Shown here one piece after another: positions 50,939-58,813 of a stretch of DNA of 64,000 nucleotides. Both the position numbers and the translations under genes were made by a program. How positions within the stretch are numbered: the first letter of the stretch is position 1; every line of letters starts with the position of its first letter. The stretch comes from Micrococcus terreus (GTDB lineage: Bacteria; Actinomycetota; Actinomycetes; Actinomycetales; Micrococcaceae), in the NCBI RefSeq assembly GCF_900116905.1, contig NZ_FPCG01000003.1, forward strand, positions 62,001-126,000, read 5' to 3'. The notes beneath the pieces are model-generated. The model made no database searches, was not told the DNA's origin, and saw only the letters and a list, made by a program, of their open reading frames with translations.

Positions 50939-51982
50939 TCATTCGGCAGTATCCGCCACCACCAGAAGAGTGGTCAGGGGGATGACCGACCGCCAACGCT
51001 GCGGCAGCCTGTCGTAATTCTCCAGCGTCATCGTGACGATGTCCTCACCCGTGAGCAGCCGAAGCCCCGAACGCTGACGCTCGATGTTCATGGCGTCTCT
51101 GGTGTATCCACCCAGGGTGACGAACAGGCCCAGGTCGTTCTGTCCGAGGGTTCCCGCCAGCTGCTGGACCTCAGGAGCGCTGACCGAGCTGGTGATGTGC
51201 TTGCACTGCACCTTGATGAGCGGCGGTTCCACACCAAGAGGATCTTTGTGGGCGATGACGTCTACGCCACCGTCTTGGCTGTACGCGGTGACCCGGGCCT
51301 GGTATCCGAGCGTGCGCAGCAGATCGGCGGTGAACTCTTCGAACTGGGCGTGCGTGATCGACCGGTGGATGGCGTTGAGGACGTAGTCACGCGTATGCCG
51401 CTCGATGCGAGACGCCCGAGGCTCATCGGGAGAGTCATCTTCGAGGTCCTGCTCGATGACTCGGTCTACTGCGTCACTGACTGCGATCTGCTCGTTGTCT
51501 ATCGGGGCGTTAGTCAGATGCGTGGCCTCCAGTGCAGCCCTGAACTCGCTGACGTGTTTCCGGACCCGGAACACGGTCAGGAGCGATCCCAATTCGTATA
51601 GCGCCGATTGAGAGAACACCGTTCGGGACAGGCCGAGACGCTTCCATTCGACTCTGCGCCGGTGGGGCTGCGTCTCAGCTCCGGCTTCGTAGTAGTAGTC
51701 ACTGGTGATGACCCCGATGTTTACGGTGCTATCCGGGCGGTAAGGGGCCACTACCACGTCTCCGGTCTGCATCTCGTCACGGAACCGAATCAGCGTCCCG
51801 GCCCAACTCGCGATCGCTTGAGGCTTCTTGTCAGGGAACTCCTGGGTGAGCCGTTCCTTGAGCCCCTCCCGCCCGCCGGGGATGGTGGTGAGATCACGGA
51901 GTTCATCCCAGCCAATGCTGATGAATCCGTCGTCGACCAGTTCAGTGGTGAGAGTGTCGTTGTGGACGCCCCAAAAGTTCAT
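50939..51982 (-). CDS. Mrr-family restriction endonuclease with a reader-like N-terminus
   Basis: 347 residues from ATG 51982 behind GGAGG. The C-terminal Mrr catalytic domain (about 205-310) has FEEFTADLLRTLGY and the PD-(D/E)xK core GGVDVIAHKD (Asp241) and VQCKH (Gln259, Lys261). Residues 1-~115 (FWGVHNDTL, IRFRDEMQTGDVVVAPYR, NIGVITSDYYYE) look like a PUA/EVE-like beta barrel for reading modified bases. Expected to cut modified DNA as a type IV enzyme. Nothing adjacent forms an operon. The lower GC suggests transfer. Confidence 0.8.
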   Translation of the reverse strand: MNFWGVHNDTLTTELVDDGFISIGWDELRDLTTIPGGREGLKERLTQEFPDKKPQAIASWAGTLIRFRDEMQTGDVVVAPYRPDSTVNIGVITSDYYYEAGAETQPHRRRVEWKRLGLSRTVFSQSALYELGSLLTVFRVRKHVSEFRAALEATHLTNAPIDNEQIAVSDAVDRVIEQDLEDDSPDEPRASRIERHTRDYVLNAIHRSITHAQFEEFTADLLRTLGYQARVTAYSQDGGVDVIAHKDPLGVEPPLIKVQCKHITSSVSAPEVQQLAGTLGQNDLGLFVTLGGYTRDAMNIERQRSGLRLLTGEDIVTMTLENYDRLPQRWRSVIPLTTLLVVADTAE

Positions 51983-52213
51983 GTCGTGCCTCCTGCCACC
52001 ATCATCTCAGCACCAGAGGTCTGCGAGTTCTGCCCATTGTCCTGGCGCGCACAGCCTGAGTCTGAATCACATGGGACCGCCTGATCGTCCACGGCTTTTA
52101 GACGTTCGCCTGAGTCCCCGCCGTGCTGGAACCCGGGTTCAGCACCTGGCTCGACCACGGGTGGACGGACATGGACCCGCGCTGATCCCCCGGTGAGCCG
52201 GAAGGCTCGCTGG

Positions 52214-52231
52214 CCGGCCGTCGTCGGGAAT
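52214..52231 (-). repeat. Copy 5 of the TTCCCGACGACGGCC motif (inverse)
   Basis: CCGGCCGTCGTCGGGAAT on the plus strand. In the direction of the DUF4230-like gene it lies 12 bp after the stop and just before a GAGCC-TTCC-GGCTC hairpin. Confidence 0.8.
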
Positions 52232-52242
52232 CTGGTTCTGGG

Positions 52243-52878
52243 TCAGCGGTGGACGTACTCGGCCGTGATCTGCGGGTCGATGCCCTGCAGGATGCCGTTG
52301 TAGAACGACTCGGCCTGATCCTGCAGCAGGTCCTGATGCTGCTCCACGTACTCGGTCTTGGCGGAGTCGCTGAGGACCTCGTTGACCATCTCCACGGGGT
52401 CGATCGGGGGAGTGATCCAGCTCAGCGCGCCGTTGTCCTCGGCGGCCACCTTGAACTGCTCGCCGTCATGCCCGATGAACTCGAACTCCGGCACGGTGAT
52501 CCGGAACCGATTCTCCCCGGTCTGCTCGATCTCCACGCCGGCTCCGTCGAAGCCGAGCTTGGCGGTGAACTCATATTGGATGAACGAGGCCCGCTCGGAC
52601 CACGGGATCGGCAGGTTCTCCCGGCCGAAGAGATGGCTGTCCTGCGTGCGCTCCACGATCCCCTGGATGCCCAGGCTCAGCAGCACCACCTGCTGCTCAC
52701 GCGTGATGGACTGGACCACCTGAGAGTTGCGGGTGGTGGCGTCGTCGTCATCGGCGTTGGTGGAGGCGAGCTGTGCTGCGAGGACCCCGCCAAGTGCGAG
52801 CAGTGCCACCAGGCAGATGATGAACGGCCACAGGAATGGCCGGCGGCGGCGTTCAGCGGCTGCGGCGGTGGATCCCAT
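52243..52878 (-). CDS. DUF4230-like membrane-anchored protein
   Basis: 211 residues. A basic N-terminus and one membrane helix (PFIICLVALLALGGVLAAQL) are followed by a soluble domain with TREQQVVLLSLGIQGI, FIQYEFTAKLGFDGAGVEIE and FRITVPEFEFIGHD, the pattern of DUF4230 proteins of unknown function. A 16-bp palindrome identical to the XRE-gene operator lies 24 bp upstream of the start, so it is probably under the same regulator. Confidence 0.65.
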   Translation of the reverse strand: MGSTAAAAERRRRPFLWPFIICLVALLALGGVLAAQLASTNADDDDATTRNSQVVQSITREQQVVLLSLGIQGIVERTQDSHLFGRENLPIPWSERASFIQYEFTAKLGFDGAGVEIEQTGENRFRITVPEFEFIGHDGEQFKVAAEDNGALSWITPPIDPVEMVNEVLSDSAKTEYVEQHQDLLQDQAESFYNGILQGIDPQITAEYVHR

Positions 52879-52901
52879 GAGTGTGTCCCCGTTCTGTGTG
52901 T

Positions 52902-52917
52902 GTCCTCGTTCGAGGAC
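52902..52917. promoter_or_regulatory. Palindromic operator, copy D
   Basis: GTCCTCGTTCGAGGAC, identical to copy B at 8824. Its edge is 24 bp from the ATG of the DUF4230-like gene. Confidence 0.75.
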
Positions 52918-53016
52918 CGACCTCTCGAGCCACCCACCTACCCCGGGGACTCGGAGACTTCAGCGTAGCAACGTGCCCCGCCGCGCCACCCCGCCCGGCC
53001 GCGTAGGCTCGAGGTC

Positions 53017-53565
53017 ATGAGCGAACGCACCACCCACCTGCTGGTGGACGGAGAGAACATCGATGCCACCCTGGGAGGCTCGGTCCTCGGCCGCCGCCCG
53101 CACCCGGAGGAGCGTCCGCGCTGGAACCGGCTGATCGAGCACGCCGAGGAGATGTGGGATCAGCCCGTCAACGGCCTGTTCTTCCTGGCCGCCAATGACG
53201 GCATGCCCATGCCGTTCGTGCAGGCGCTGCTGGCCATGGGGTACCGCGCGGTGCCCCTGCGCGGCGAGGGCAAGGTGGTGGATCTGGCCATCCAGCGCAC
53301 CGCCGAAGCCCTGCTGGATCGCGAGGATGACGTCCTCCTGGTCAGTCACGACGCCGACTTCACCCCGCAGATGACCGCCCTGGCCGAGACCGAGGGCCGC
53401 CGCACCGGTGTGATCGGGTTCCAGGAGTTCATGGCCTCCAGCCTGCGCGCTGTCCCCGGGATCGAGTTCCATGACCTCGAGTACGACGTCCACGCCTTCA
53501 CCAGCACCCTGCCGCGCATCCGCATCATCGAGATCGACGAGTTCAACCCGCTCGACTTCATCTGA
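53017..53565 (+). CDS. NYN-domain (PIN-like) RNase-family protein
   Basis: 182 residues. The NYN fold is seen in LLVDGENIDATLGG (first Asp), DLAIQRTAEALLDREDDVLLVSHDADFTPQM (DVDLAI-type region and SHDADF Asp cluster). NYN proteins of the LabA/DUF88 group are predicted metal-dependent ribonucleases. Standalone gene; convergent with the next. The cellular target is unknown. Confidence 0.85.
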   Translation: MSERTTHLLVDGENIDATLGGSVLGRRPHPEERPRWNRLIEHAEEMWDQPVNGLFFLAANDGMPMPFVQALLAMGYRAVPLRGEGKVVDLAIQRTAEALLDREDDVLLVSHDADFTPQMTALAETEGRRTGVIGFQEFMASSLRAVPGIEFHDLEYDVHAFTSTLPRIRIIEIDEFNPLDFI

Positions 53566-53566
53566 G

Positions 53567-54220
53567 TCAGGGGTGCAGCGGCACCAGCAGACCCACAGCA
53601 AGGCCCACCACGACGGCGGCCACCACCGGAAGCACCATCCACACCTTCACGGTGGGGCTGGCTTTCCCGTCGGGCTTCTGGTCCGGCTTGGGTGCGGTGA
53701 ACATCCCGATCACCAGGGCCGCGACCAGTACCGCTGCTGCCGTTCCCGCGCTGAGCAGGGCCTGCGCCACCAGGCTGTCCGTTCCTGAGGAGTCCAGGTG
53801 GTCGCTGGCGATCTGGTGGAAGGCGCCTTGCGGGGTGTCGCTGAACAGCAGACCGGACAGCGCGCCCGGGGCGAAGGTCCCGAGGGTGATCAGCCCGGCC
53901 CCCGGCGCGCCGGTGATCTGCAGGTTCACGGCGGTGTCTGAGCTGCGCAGCCGGAACAGTGCGATGCCGCAGAGGTAGGCGACTGCCGGGATCACCATCA
54001 GCAGTGCGGCGGTGAGGCTGACTCGCACCACCGTGCCAGCGCCGTGCTCCATCAACGTGGTCTGGTGGGTGGGTCCTGCCGGCTCGCCGACCAGGGCACC
54101 GAGCAGCGGGACGATCGCCGGCCAGAAGAACACGGTCCACAGCACGGCCAGCACCAGCGCACCGATCGTCAGCATGAACCGGCTGCGCATCACGGCGAGG
54201 AACGGATTGCTCATGGGCAT
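53567..54220 (-). CDS. Hypothetical four-helix membrane protein
   Basis: 217 residues with hydrophobic segments near residues 15-40, 65-90, 100-125, 150-170 and 190-212. A short hydrophilic PKPDQKPDGKASP loop precedes the last. No family recognised. ATG 54220 or 54214 can be the start. Its stop is two bases from the stop of the convergent NYN gene. Confidence 0.6.
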   Translation of the reverse strand: MPMSNPFLAVMRSRFMLTIGALVLAVLWTVFFWPAIVPLLGALVGEPAGPTHQTTLMEHGAGTVVRVSLTAALLMVIPAVAYLCGIALFRLRSSDTAVNLQITGAPGAGLITLGTFAPGALSGLLFSDTPQGAFHQIASDHLDSSGTDSLVAQALLSAGTAAAVLVAALVIGMFTAPKPDQKPDGKASPTVKVWMVLPVVAAVVVGLAVGLLVPLHP

Positions 54221-54350
54221 GCCAGCAACGCTACCGGGGGCTCACTCGCCGAAGCGCAGCAGCCGATCGTCGCCGGGACCGGGCGAACTGCGGCCATCGG
54301 TCCGGAGCGAGCCTTAGGATCAGCTCGACACCGAGGATGAGGAGACCGGG

Positions 54351-55043
54351 ATGATCGTGATCGAGCATGAGGCGCAGGTTCCGGTGGGGGAGTACGGTGC
54401 CTGGTTGCCGCCGCACACCGTCCTGCGGCCCAGCCAGGGTGATCCGTTGCCGGACCGTGCGCAGGAGCCTCTCGTGGTGCTGGGCGGGACCATGAATGCG
54501 GTCGCGGACGCTGAGCATCCGTGGCTGGCCCCGGTGCGCGACCTGATGGCCGACGCGGTGGACCGTGAGATCCCGGTGCTGGGGATCTGCCTGGGAGCAC
54601 AGATGCTGGCGGTGGCGACCGGCGGTGATGTGGTGGTGGGTGACCCCGCCGGTCTGGAGCTGGGGGTGACGGACATTCAGCTGACCGAGGCCGCCGCGAA
54701 GGATCCGCTGTTCAGCGGGATGCCGGAGCGGTTCCAGGCACTGTCCGCCCACAGTGACGGCTTCCGCCGGTTGCCGGAGCACGCCCAGCTGCTGGCCGAG
54801 TCGGACCGGTACTGGCAGGCCTTCCGCGCGGGGACCTGTGCGTGGGGTGTGCAGTTCCACCCCGAGGTGGACCGGGAGACCTTCCGGTGGTGGGCTCGGA
54901 ACGACATCGGGCAGCATGCAGACCCCAGCGAGGAGAACCTCGAGCGGATCCTTCGGGAGGCCGACGAACGGTGGGACGCGATGGCGCAGACCTCGCGACT
55001 GCTGGCCGAGCGTTTCGGCCGGATTGCTGCCGGAACGGCGTGA
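54351..55043 (+). CDS. Class I glutamine amidotransferase
   Basis: 230 residues. GATase1 triad: nucleophile Cys in GICLGAQML, His in QFHPEVD with the acidic residue following, and the conserved AHSDGF. It looks like a GMP-synthase-like stand-alone amidotransferase of unknown acceptor (GuaA-like or gamma-Glu-polyamine hydrolase type). It is 19 bp before the AlkD-like gene, so an operon of three genes is likely. Confidence 0.82.
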   Translation: MIVIEHEAQVPVGEYGAWLPPHTVLRPSQGDPLPDRAQEPLVVLGGTMNAVADAEHPWLAPVRDLMADAVDREIPVLGICLGAQMLAVATGGDVVVGDPAGLELGVTDIQLTEAAAKDPLFSGMPERFQALSAHSDGFRRLPEHAQLLAESDRYWQAFRAGTCAWGVQFHPEVDRETFRWWARNDIGQHADPSEENLERILREADERWDAMAQTSRLLAERFGRIAAGTA

Positions 55044-55062
55044 ACAGAGGCAGGATGAAGAC

Positions 55063-55758
55063 ATGACGACGACGAAGGACTCCGCTGCAGGCACTCCCAT
55101 GGTGCGGGAGCTGATGGACGAGCTTGCGGCGCTGGAGGATCACCGGTCGCGGGCGGTGAACGAGCGGCACGGTGATGACCACGGGGTGAACCTGACGAAG
55201 CTGCGGGCGGTGGCCAAACGGGTCAAGACCAACCATGGGCTGGGCGTGGAGCTGTGGGGGACCGGGGACACGGCGGCCCGGCTGCTGGCACTGCTGATCG
55301 TGCGGCCCAAGGAATTCACGGCGGAACAGCTGGATGCGATGCTGCGGGAGTCGCGCGCGCCCAAGGTGTTCGACTGGCTGGTCAACTACGTGGTCAAGAA
55401 GTCCCAGCACGCCGAGCAGCTGCGGGAACAGTGGACCGGCGACGCCGACCCCGTGGTGGCCAGTGCGGGCTGGGCGCTGATCACCGAACGCGTGAAGAAG
55501 AAGCCCGAGGGCATGGACTTGGACGGGCTGCTGGACACGATCGAGGTGCAGATGAAGGAGGCGCCGGATCGTCTGCAGTGGGGCATGAACAACTGCCTGG
55601 CCGAGATCGGGATCCGGTTCCCGGAGCATCGGGACCGGGCAATCGGGATCGGCGAGCGGCTCGAGGTGCTCAAGGACTACCCGACCCCGCCGAACTGCAC
55701 CTCCCCGTACGCGCCGATCTGGATCCGAGAGATCGTGCGCCGGAACGAGGAGGAGTGA
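55063..55758 (+). CDS. AlkD-like DNA alkylation repair glycosylase
   Basis: 231 residues from ATG 55063. Mostly helical HEAT-like repeats: GVELWGTGDTAARLLALLI, FDWLVNYVVKKSQHAEQLRE and WTGDADPVVASAGWALI. Conserved Trp and Asp residues fit the AlkD family, which excises alkylated bases, although usual AlkD enzymes use a specific Asp/Trp set that should be checked. The stop overlaps the next gene by four bases. Confidence 0.7.
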   Translation: MTTTKDSAAGTPMVRELMDELAALEDHRSRAVNERHGDDHGVNLTKLRAVAKRVKTNHGLGVELWGTGDTAARLLALLIVRPKEFTAEQLDAMLRESRAPKVFDWLVNYVVKKSQHAEQLREQWTGDADPVVASAGWALITERVKKKPEGMDLDGLLDTIEVQMKEAPDRLQWGMNNCLAEIGIRFPEHRDRAIGIGERLEVLKDYPTPPNCTSPYAPIWIREIVRRNEEE

Positions 55759-56354
55759 GCAAGAAGAAGGCGAAGGGACGGTCGGTCGCCAGACCGGAGG
55801 CGCCCGAGGCGGAGTACGGGTTCCCCGAGGAGCTGACCACTGAGTTCCCGCGCGAGGTCATCACCCGGGTCGCCCAGAACTATCTGCGCGCACAACGCCC
55901 TTACCACCGGATGAGGAAAGCCGTCCACGACCGGTGGGTGCAAGGTGGCAACTGGACCACGGACGAGGAAGAGCGTCGCAGCGAGGAGCTGACGAACAGC
56001 CCGTTCTATGAACAGGCCGACAATGAGGCGTACGAGATCATAGCTCTGGGATCCAAGAACGACAGGGACTTCCTGATCTTCGAACTGCTTCGAGGTGCCG
56101 AGAACGAATGGGAGTCCAGTCATATGCTGGGGGTTGTCTTCTACCTCGACATCGAACCGCCTCTGCCCCGTGCCCTGCAGACACAGATCCGCAAGGCCAT
56201 TGCGCTCGATCCTGACCTGGGACCGGTGGCGGAGGACCACCGTTGGTTCGACGAGACCGTGCCAGAACGGCCGAAGCGCAAGAATGGCCCACGCTGGCCG
56301 AAGAAGCGCCCCGGGGACGACGGTCCGCTGGAGGTCTACTCGCAGCTACTCTAA
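55755..56354 (+). CDS. Hypothetical protein coupled to the AlkD-like gene
   Basis: 199 residues from GTG 55755 in the overlap GTGA. Lys-rich N-terminus, helical middle (NYLRAQRPYHRMRKAVHDRW, TDEEERRSEELTN) and a Lys/Pro/Arg-rich C-terminus. No family recognised. The stop lies inside a 20-bp perfect hairpin that acts as terminator. Co-translated with the AlkD-like gene, so a repair link is possible but not shown. Confidence 0.6.
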   Translation: MSKKKAKGRSVARPEAPEAEYGFPEELTTEFPREVITRVAQNYLRAQRPYHRMRKAVHDRWVQGGNWTTDEEERRSEELTNSPFYEQADNEAYEIIALGSKNDRDFLIFELLRGAENEWESSHMLGVVFYLDIEPPLPRALQTQIRKAIALDPDLGPVAEDHRWFDETVPERPKRKNGPRWPKKRPGDDGPLEVYSQLL

Positions 56355-56378
56355 ACAATTTAGAGTAGCTGCGAGTAG
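56336..56378 (+). terminator. 20-bp perfect hairpin at the operon end
   Basis: Arms 56336-56355 and 56359-56378 with a CAA loop; the left arm contains the stop codon of the preceding gene. It is unusually AT-rich and long for a terminator in this genome. Confidence 0.7.
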
Positions 56379-56439
56379 GTCTGAGAGTAGATCGGCCGCA
56401 AGGCATCCGATCGCCGGGTGGGACGGACCGAAGCGGAAC

Positions 56440-56484
56440 GGCCCTGCTCGCCTGGTGCCGGTGGGCACTCAGGTGAGCAGGGCC
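56440..56484 (-). terminator. Terminator of the alanine symporter gene
   Basis: 15-bp arms 56440-56454 and 56470-56484 with one mismatch. It is followed on the plus strand by GTCGTCGGG, a partial copy of the repeated motif, at the same position relative to the hairpin as at 58766. Confidence 0.75.
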
Positions 56485-56519
56485 GTCGTCGGGCAGGATC
56501 CCGTGAGGGGTGCTGAGGG

Positions 56520-57986
56520 TCAGTCTCGGACGGGGACCTGGGTCATGGCCGTGGTCTCGCCGTCGCGCCAGATGGTGACGCCCTTGGCCTCCGGCAGGCT
56601 GGAGGCGCGGAACACGGGGTCCTGGCCGGCGGCGCGCTGACGGCTGTAGTCCTGGAGCAGCTTCACCGCCAGACCACCCAGCGGAATGATCGCGATCAGG
56701 TTGATCGTGGCCATCAACCCCATGAACAGGTCCGCCATGTTCCAGATCAGGGACACCGAGCCCAAGGCTCCGCCGAACACGCACAGCATCACCAGCACGC
56801 GGTAGGACAGCACCCAGGGACGGGCCTTGGCCTCGCCGGCCAGGAACTCGATGTTGGCCTGACCGTAGTAGTAGTTGCCCAGGATCGAGGACCACGCCAG
56901 GAAGAAGATCACCGTGGTCAGGAACGGACCCGCCCAGGCGCCGACCTGCTCCTGCAGAGCGGACTGAGTCAGGGCGATGCCGGCCACCTCATCGGTCCCG
57001 AAGGACGGGTTGGAGAGCAGGATGATGAACGCGGTGGCCGAGCAGACGATGATCGTGTCGAAATAGACGCCCAGGGACTGGGTCAGCCCCTGCTTGACCG
57101 GGTGGGACACCGAGGCGGTGGCCGCGGCATTGGGGACCGAGCCCATGCCGGCCTCGTTGGAGAACAGTCCGCGGCGCATGCCCTGCATCAGGGCGGCACC
57201 GAACGCGGCACCGGTGATCTGTTCGAAGCCCAGCGCGTGGCCGACGATCAGTGCGATCATGGCCGGCACCTCGGTGATGTTGATGAACACCACGACCAGG
57301 GCGAGCACGATGTACGCGGTCGCCATGACCGGCACGATCACGTTCGTCACCGAGGACAGACGACGGATGCCACCGAAGATCACCACGCCGGTCAGCAGGG
57401 CGATCACCGCGCCGGTGATGATCGCGACCGTGGGGGAGCCGCCCACATTGGCCTGGACCGAGTCGCTGATCGAGTTGGACTGCACGGCGTTGAACACGAA
57501 GCCGTAGGTCACCGTGATGACCACGGCAAACACCGCCGCCAGCCAGGGCTGACGCAGACCGTTCTTGATGTAGTACGCCGGGCCGCCGACGAAGCCCTCC
57601 TTGCCGCGCACCTTGTACAGCTGTGCCAGCGAGGACTCCACGAACGCCGTGGCGCCGCCCATCAGCGCCAGGAGCCACATCCAGAACACCGCTCCGGGTC
57701 CGCCGATGCTGATCGCGAGGGCCACGCCGGCCACGTTGCCGGTGCCCACGCGGGAGGCCGCTGAGACCGTGAACGCGCGGAAGGCCGAGACGCCGTGGTC
57801 GGCATCGTGCCCGCCCGGCTTCTCGGTGATGGTCCGGAGCATGTCCGGCAGGAAGCGCACCTGGACCAGAAAGGTCCGTGCGGAGAAGTACACACCAGCG
57901 ATCACCAACAGGGCGATGACGATGTACCAGTACTTGTCATTCACCCAGAGGATCTGCTCCGCGAGGGAGTCCATGAAAGATTGCAT
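56520..57986 (-). CDS. Alanine/glycine:cation symporter (AGCS)
   Basis: 488 residues with about 10 membrane segments. The AGCS signature is GTGNVAGVALAISIGGPGAVF with GGATAFVESSLAQLYK; later come MRRGLFSNEAGMGSVPNAA and FFLAWSSILGNYYYGQ, typical of AgcS/AlsT proteins. It imports alanine or glycine with Na+ or H+. Transcribed alone, with its own terminator. An alternative start at the ATG five codons inside is possible. Confidence 0.92.
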   Translation of the reverse strand: MQSFMDSLAEQILWVNDKYWYIVIALLVIAGVYFSARTFLVQVRFLPDMLRTITEKPGGHDADHGVSAFRAFTVSAASRVGTGNVAGVALAISIGGPGAVFWMWLLALMGGATAFVESSLAQLYKVRGKEGFVGGPAYYIKNGLRQPWLAAVFAVVITVTYGFVFNAVQSNSISDSVQANVGGSPTVAIITGAVIALLTGVVIFGGIRRLSSVTNVIVPVMATAYIVLALVVVFINITEVPAMIALIVGHALGFEQITGAAFGAALMQGMRRGLFSNEAGMGSVPNAAATASVSHPVKQGLTQSLGVYFDTIIVCSATAFIILLSNPSFGTDEVAGIALTQSALQEQVGAWAGPFLTTVIFFLAWSSILGNYYYGQANIEFLAGEAKARPWVLSYRVLVMLCVFGGALGSVSLIWNMADLFMGLMATINLIAIIPLGGLAVKLLQDYSRQRAAGQDPVFRASSLPEAKGVTIWRDGETTAMTQVPVRD

Positions 57987-58158
57987 GGGAACAGGCTAGC
58001 GACTGCGAAAACCATCTGCGCGGCTCCAAGGCATGGCGGGGGAAGGAACAGAGAGCGGGGCGTGGCTGAATCGTGTCTTGTGGGGGGGCGTGCCAGGTAT
58101 AGGATCAGCTCAGACACCGGGGATGTGCCTGGTCAGAGGGGAACAGGGGGAGCGGCGC

Positions 58159-58686
58159 ATGGGGCGCAGAGGCGCGCGGATGTCCGGGGCGGCGGTGCTG
58201 CTGCTCAGCGGGCTGTGGATCGCAGGCTGCACCGGGACGGCCGAGGTCCCCGACCCGGGCACCACTGAGCCCCCGGCCGCGCAGCCCGCGCCGGCGGAGA
58301 GTCAGCCCGTCCCAGAGGTTCCGGACGAGCCGTCCATGGACGCCGTGGCCTACACGACTCTGATCGACGGAGAGCAGTATGTCGGCCTGAAGGACCAGGT
58401 CACCCCCGGCCAGGATTATGGAGTGCGCGTGGTCTGCGACGCCGGCGAACTCGAGTACGAGGTCCGTGCACCCGAGGAGGTAGAGGCATTCTCCGACGAG
58501 CAGGTGATCGCCTCCGGACGGGTCTCCTGCCCGGTGGACACGATCCAGGACAGCTTCACCGTCCCCACGGGGGACCCCGGGATCCGGCTGCCCAATGACG
58601 GCTCGTGGCAGATCAGCCTCTCCCACATCGACGGTGTGACGAATGCCCTCGCGGAGCTTGTCCCGGCCCCGTCCACCCGCGGCTGA
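58159..58686 (+). CDS. Hypothetical lipoprotein
   Basis: 175 residues from ATG 58159 behind GGGGGAG. Signal GAAVLLLSGLWIAGC, lipobox IAGC, then a Pro/Glu/Thr linker of about 40 residues and a beta-rich domain with two cysteines (VVCDAG, VSCPVD). The longer in-frame reading to 58033 is unsupported. No family recognised. Confidence 0.7.
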   Translation: MGRRGARMSGAAVLLLSGLWIAGCTGTAEVPDPGTTEPPAAQPAPAESQPVPEVPDEPSMDAVAYTTLIDGEQYVGLKDQVTPGQDYGVRVVCDAGELEYEVRAPEEVEAFSDEQVIASGRVSCPVDTIQDSFTVPTGDPGIRLPNDGSWQISLSHIDGVTNALAELVPAPSTRG

Positions 58687-58745
58687 GCGGTTCGTCCCCG
58701 AGAGTGGCTCCCCGGGCATATGACCTGACCCCACACACACGGCGA

Positions 58746-58767
58746 CCCGGCACGTGAAGGTGCCGGG
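58746..58767. terminator. Terminator between the lipoprotein and acyl-CoA dehydrogenase genes
   Basis: CCCGGCAC-GTGAAG-GTGCCGGG, arms 58746-58753 and 58760-58767, directly abutting the motif copy at 58766. Confidence 0.7.
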
Positions 58768-58780
58768 CCGTCGTCGGGAA
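58766..58780 (-). repeat. Copy 6 of the TTCCCGACGACGGCC motif (inverse)
   Basis: GGCCGTCGTCGGGAA on the plus strand, attached to the terminator hairpin. In the direction of the acyl-CoA dehydrogenase it lies after the stop and before the hairpin. Confidence 0.8.
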
Positions 58781-58813
58781 GTGCTGGAGAGGTGAGAGGC
58801 GCGGGAGGTGGGC

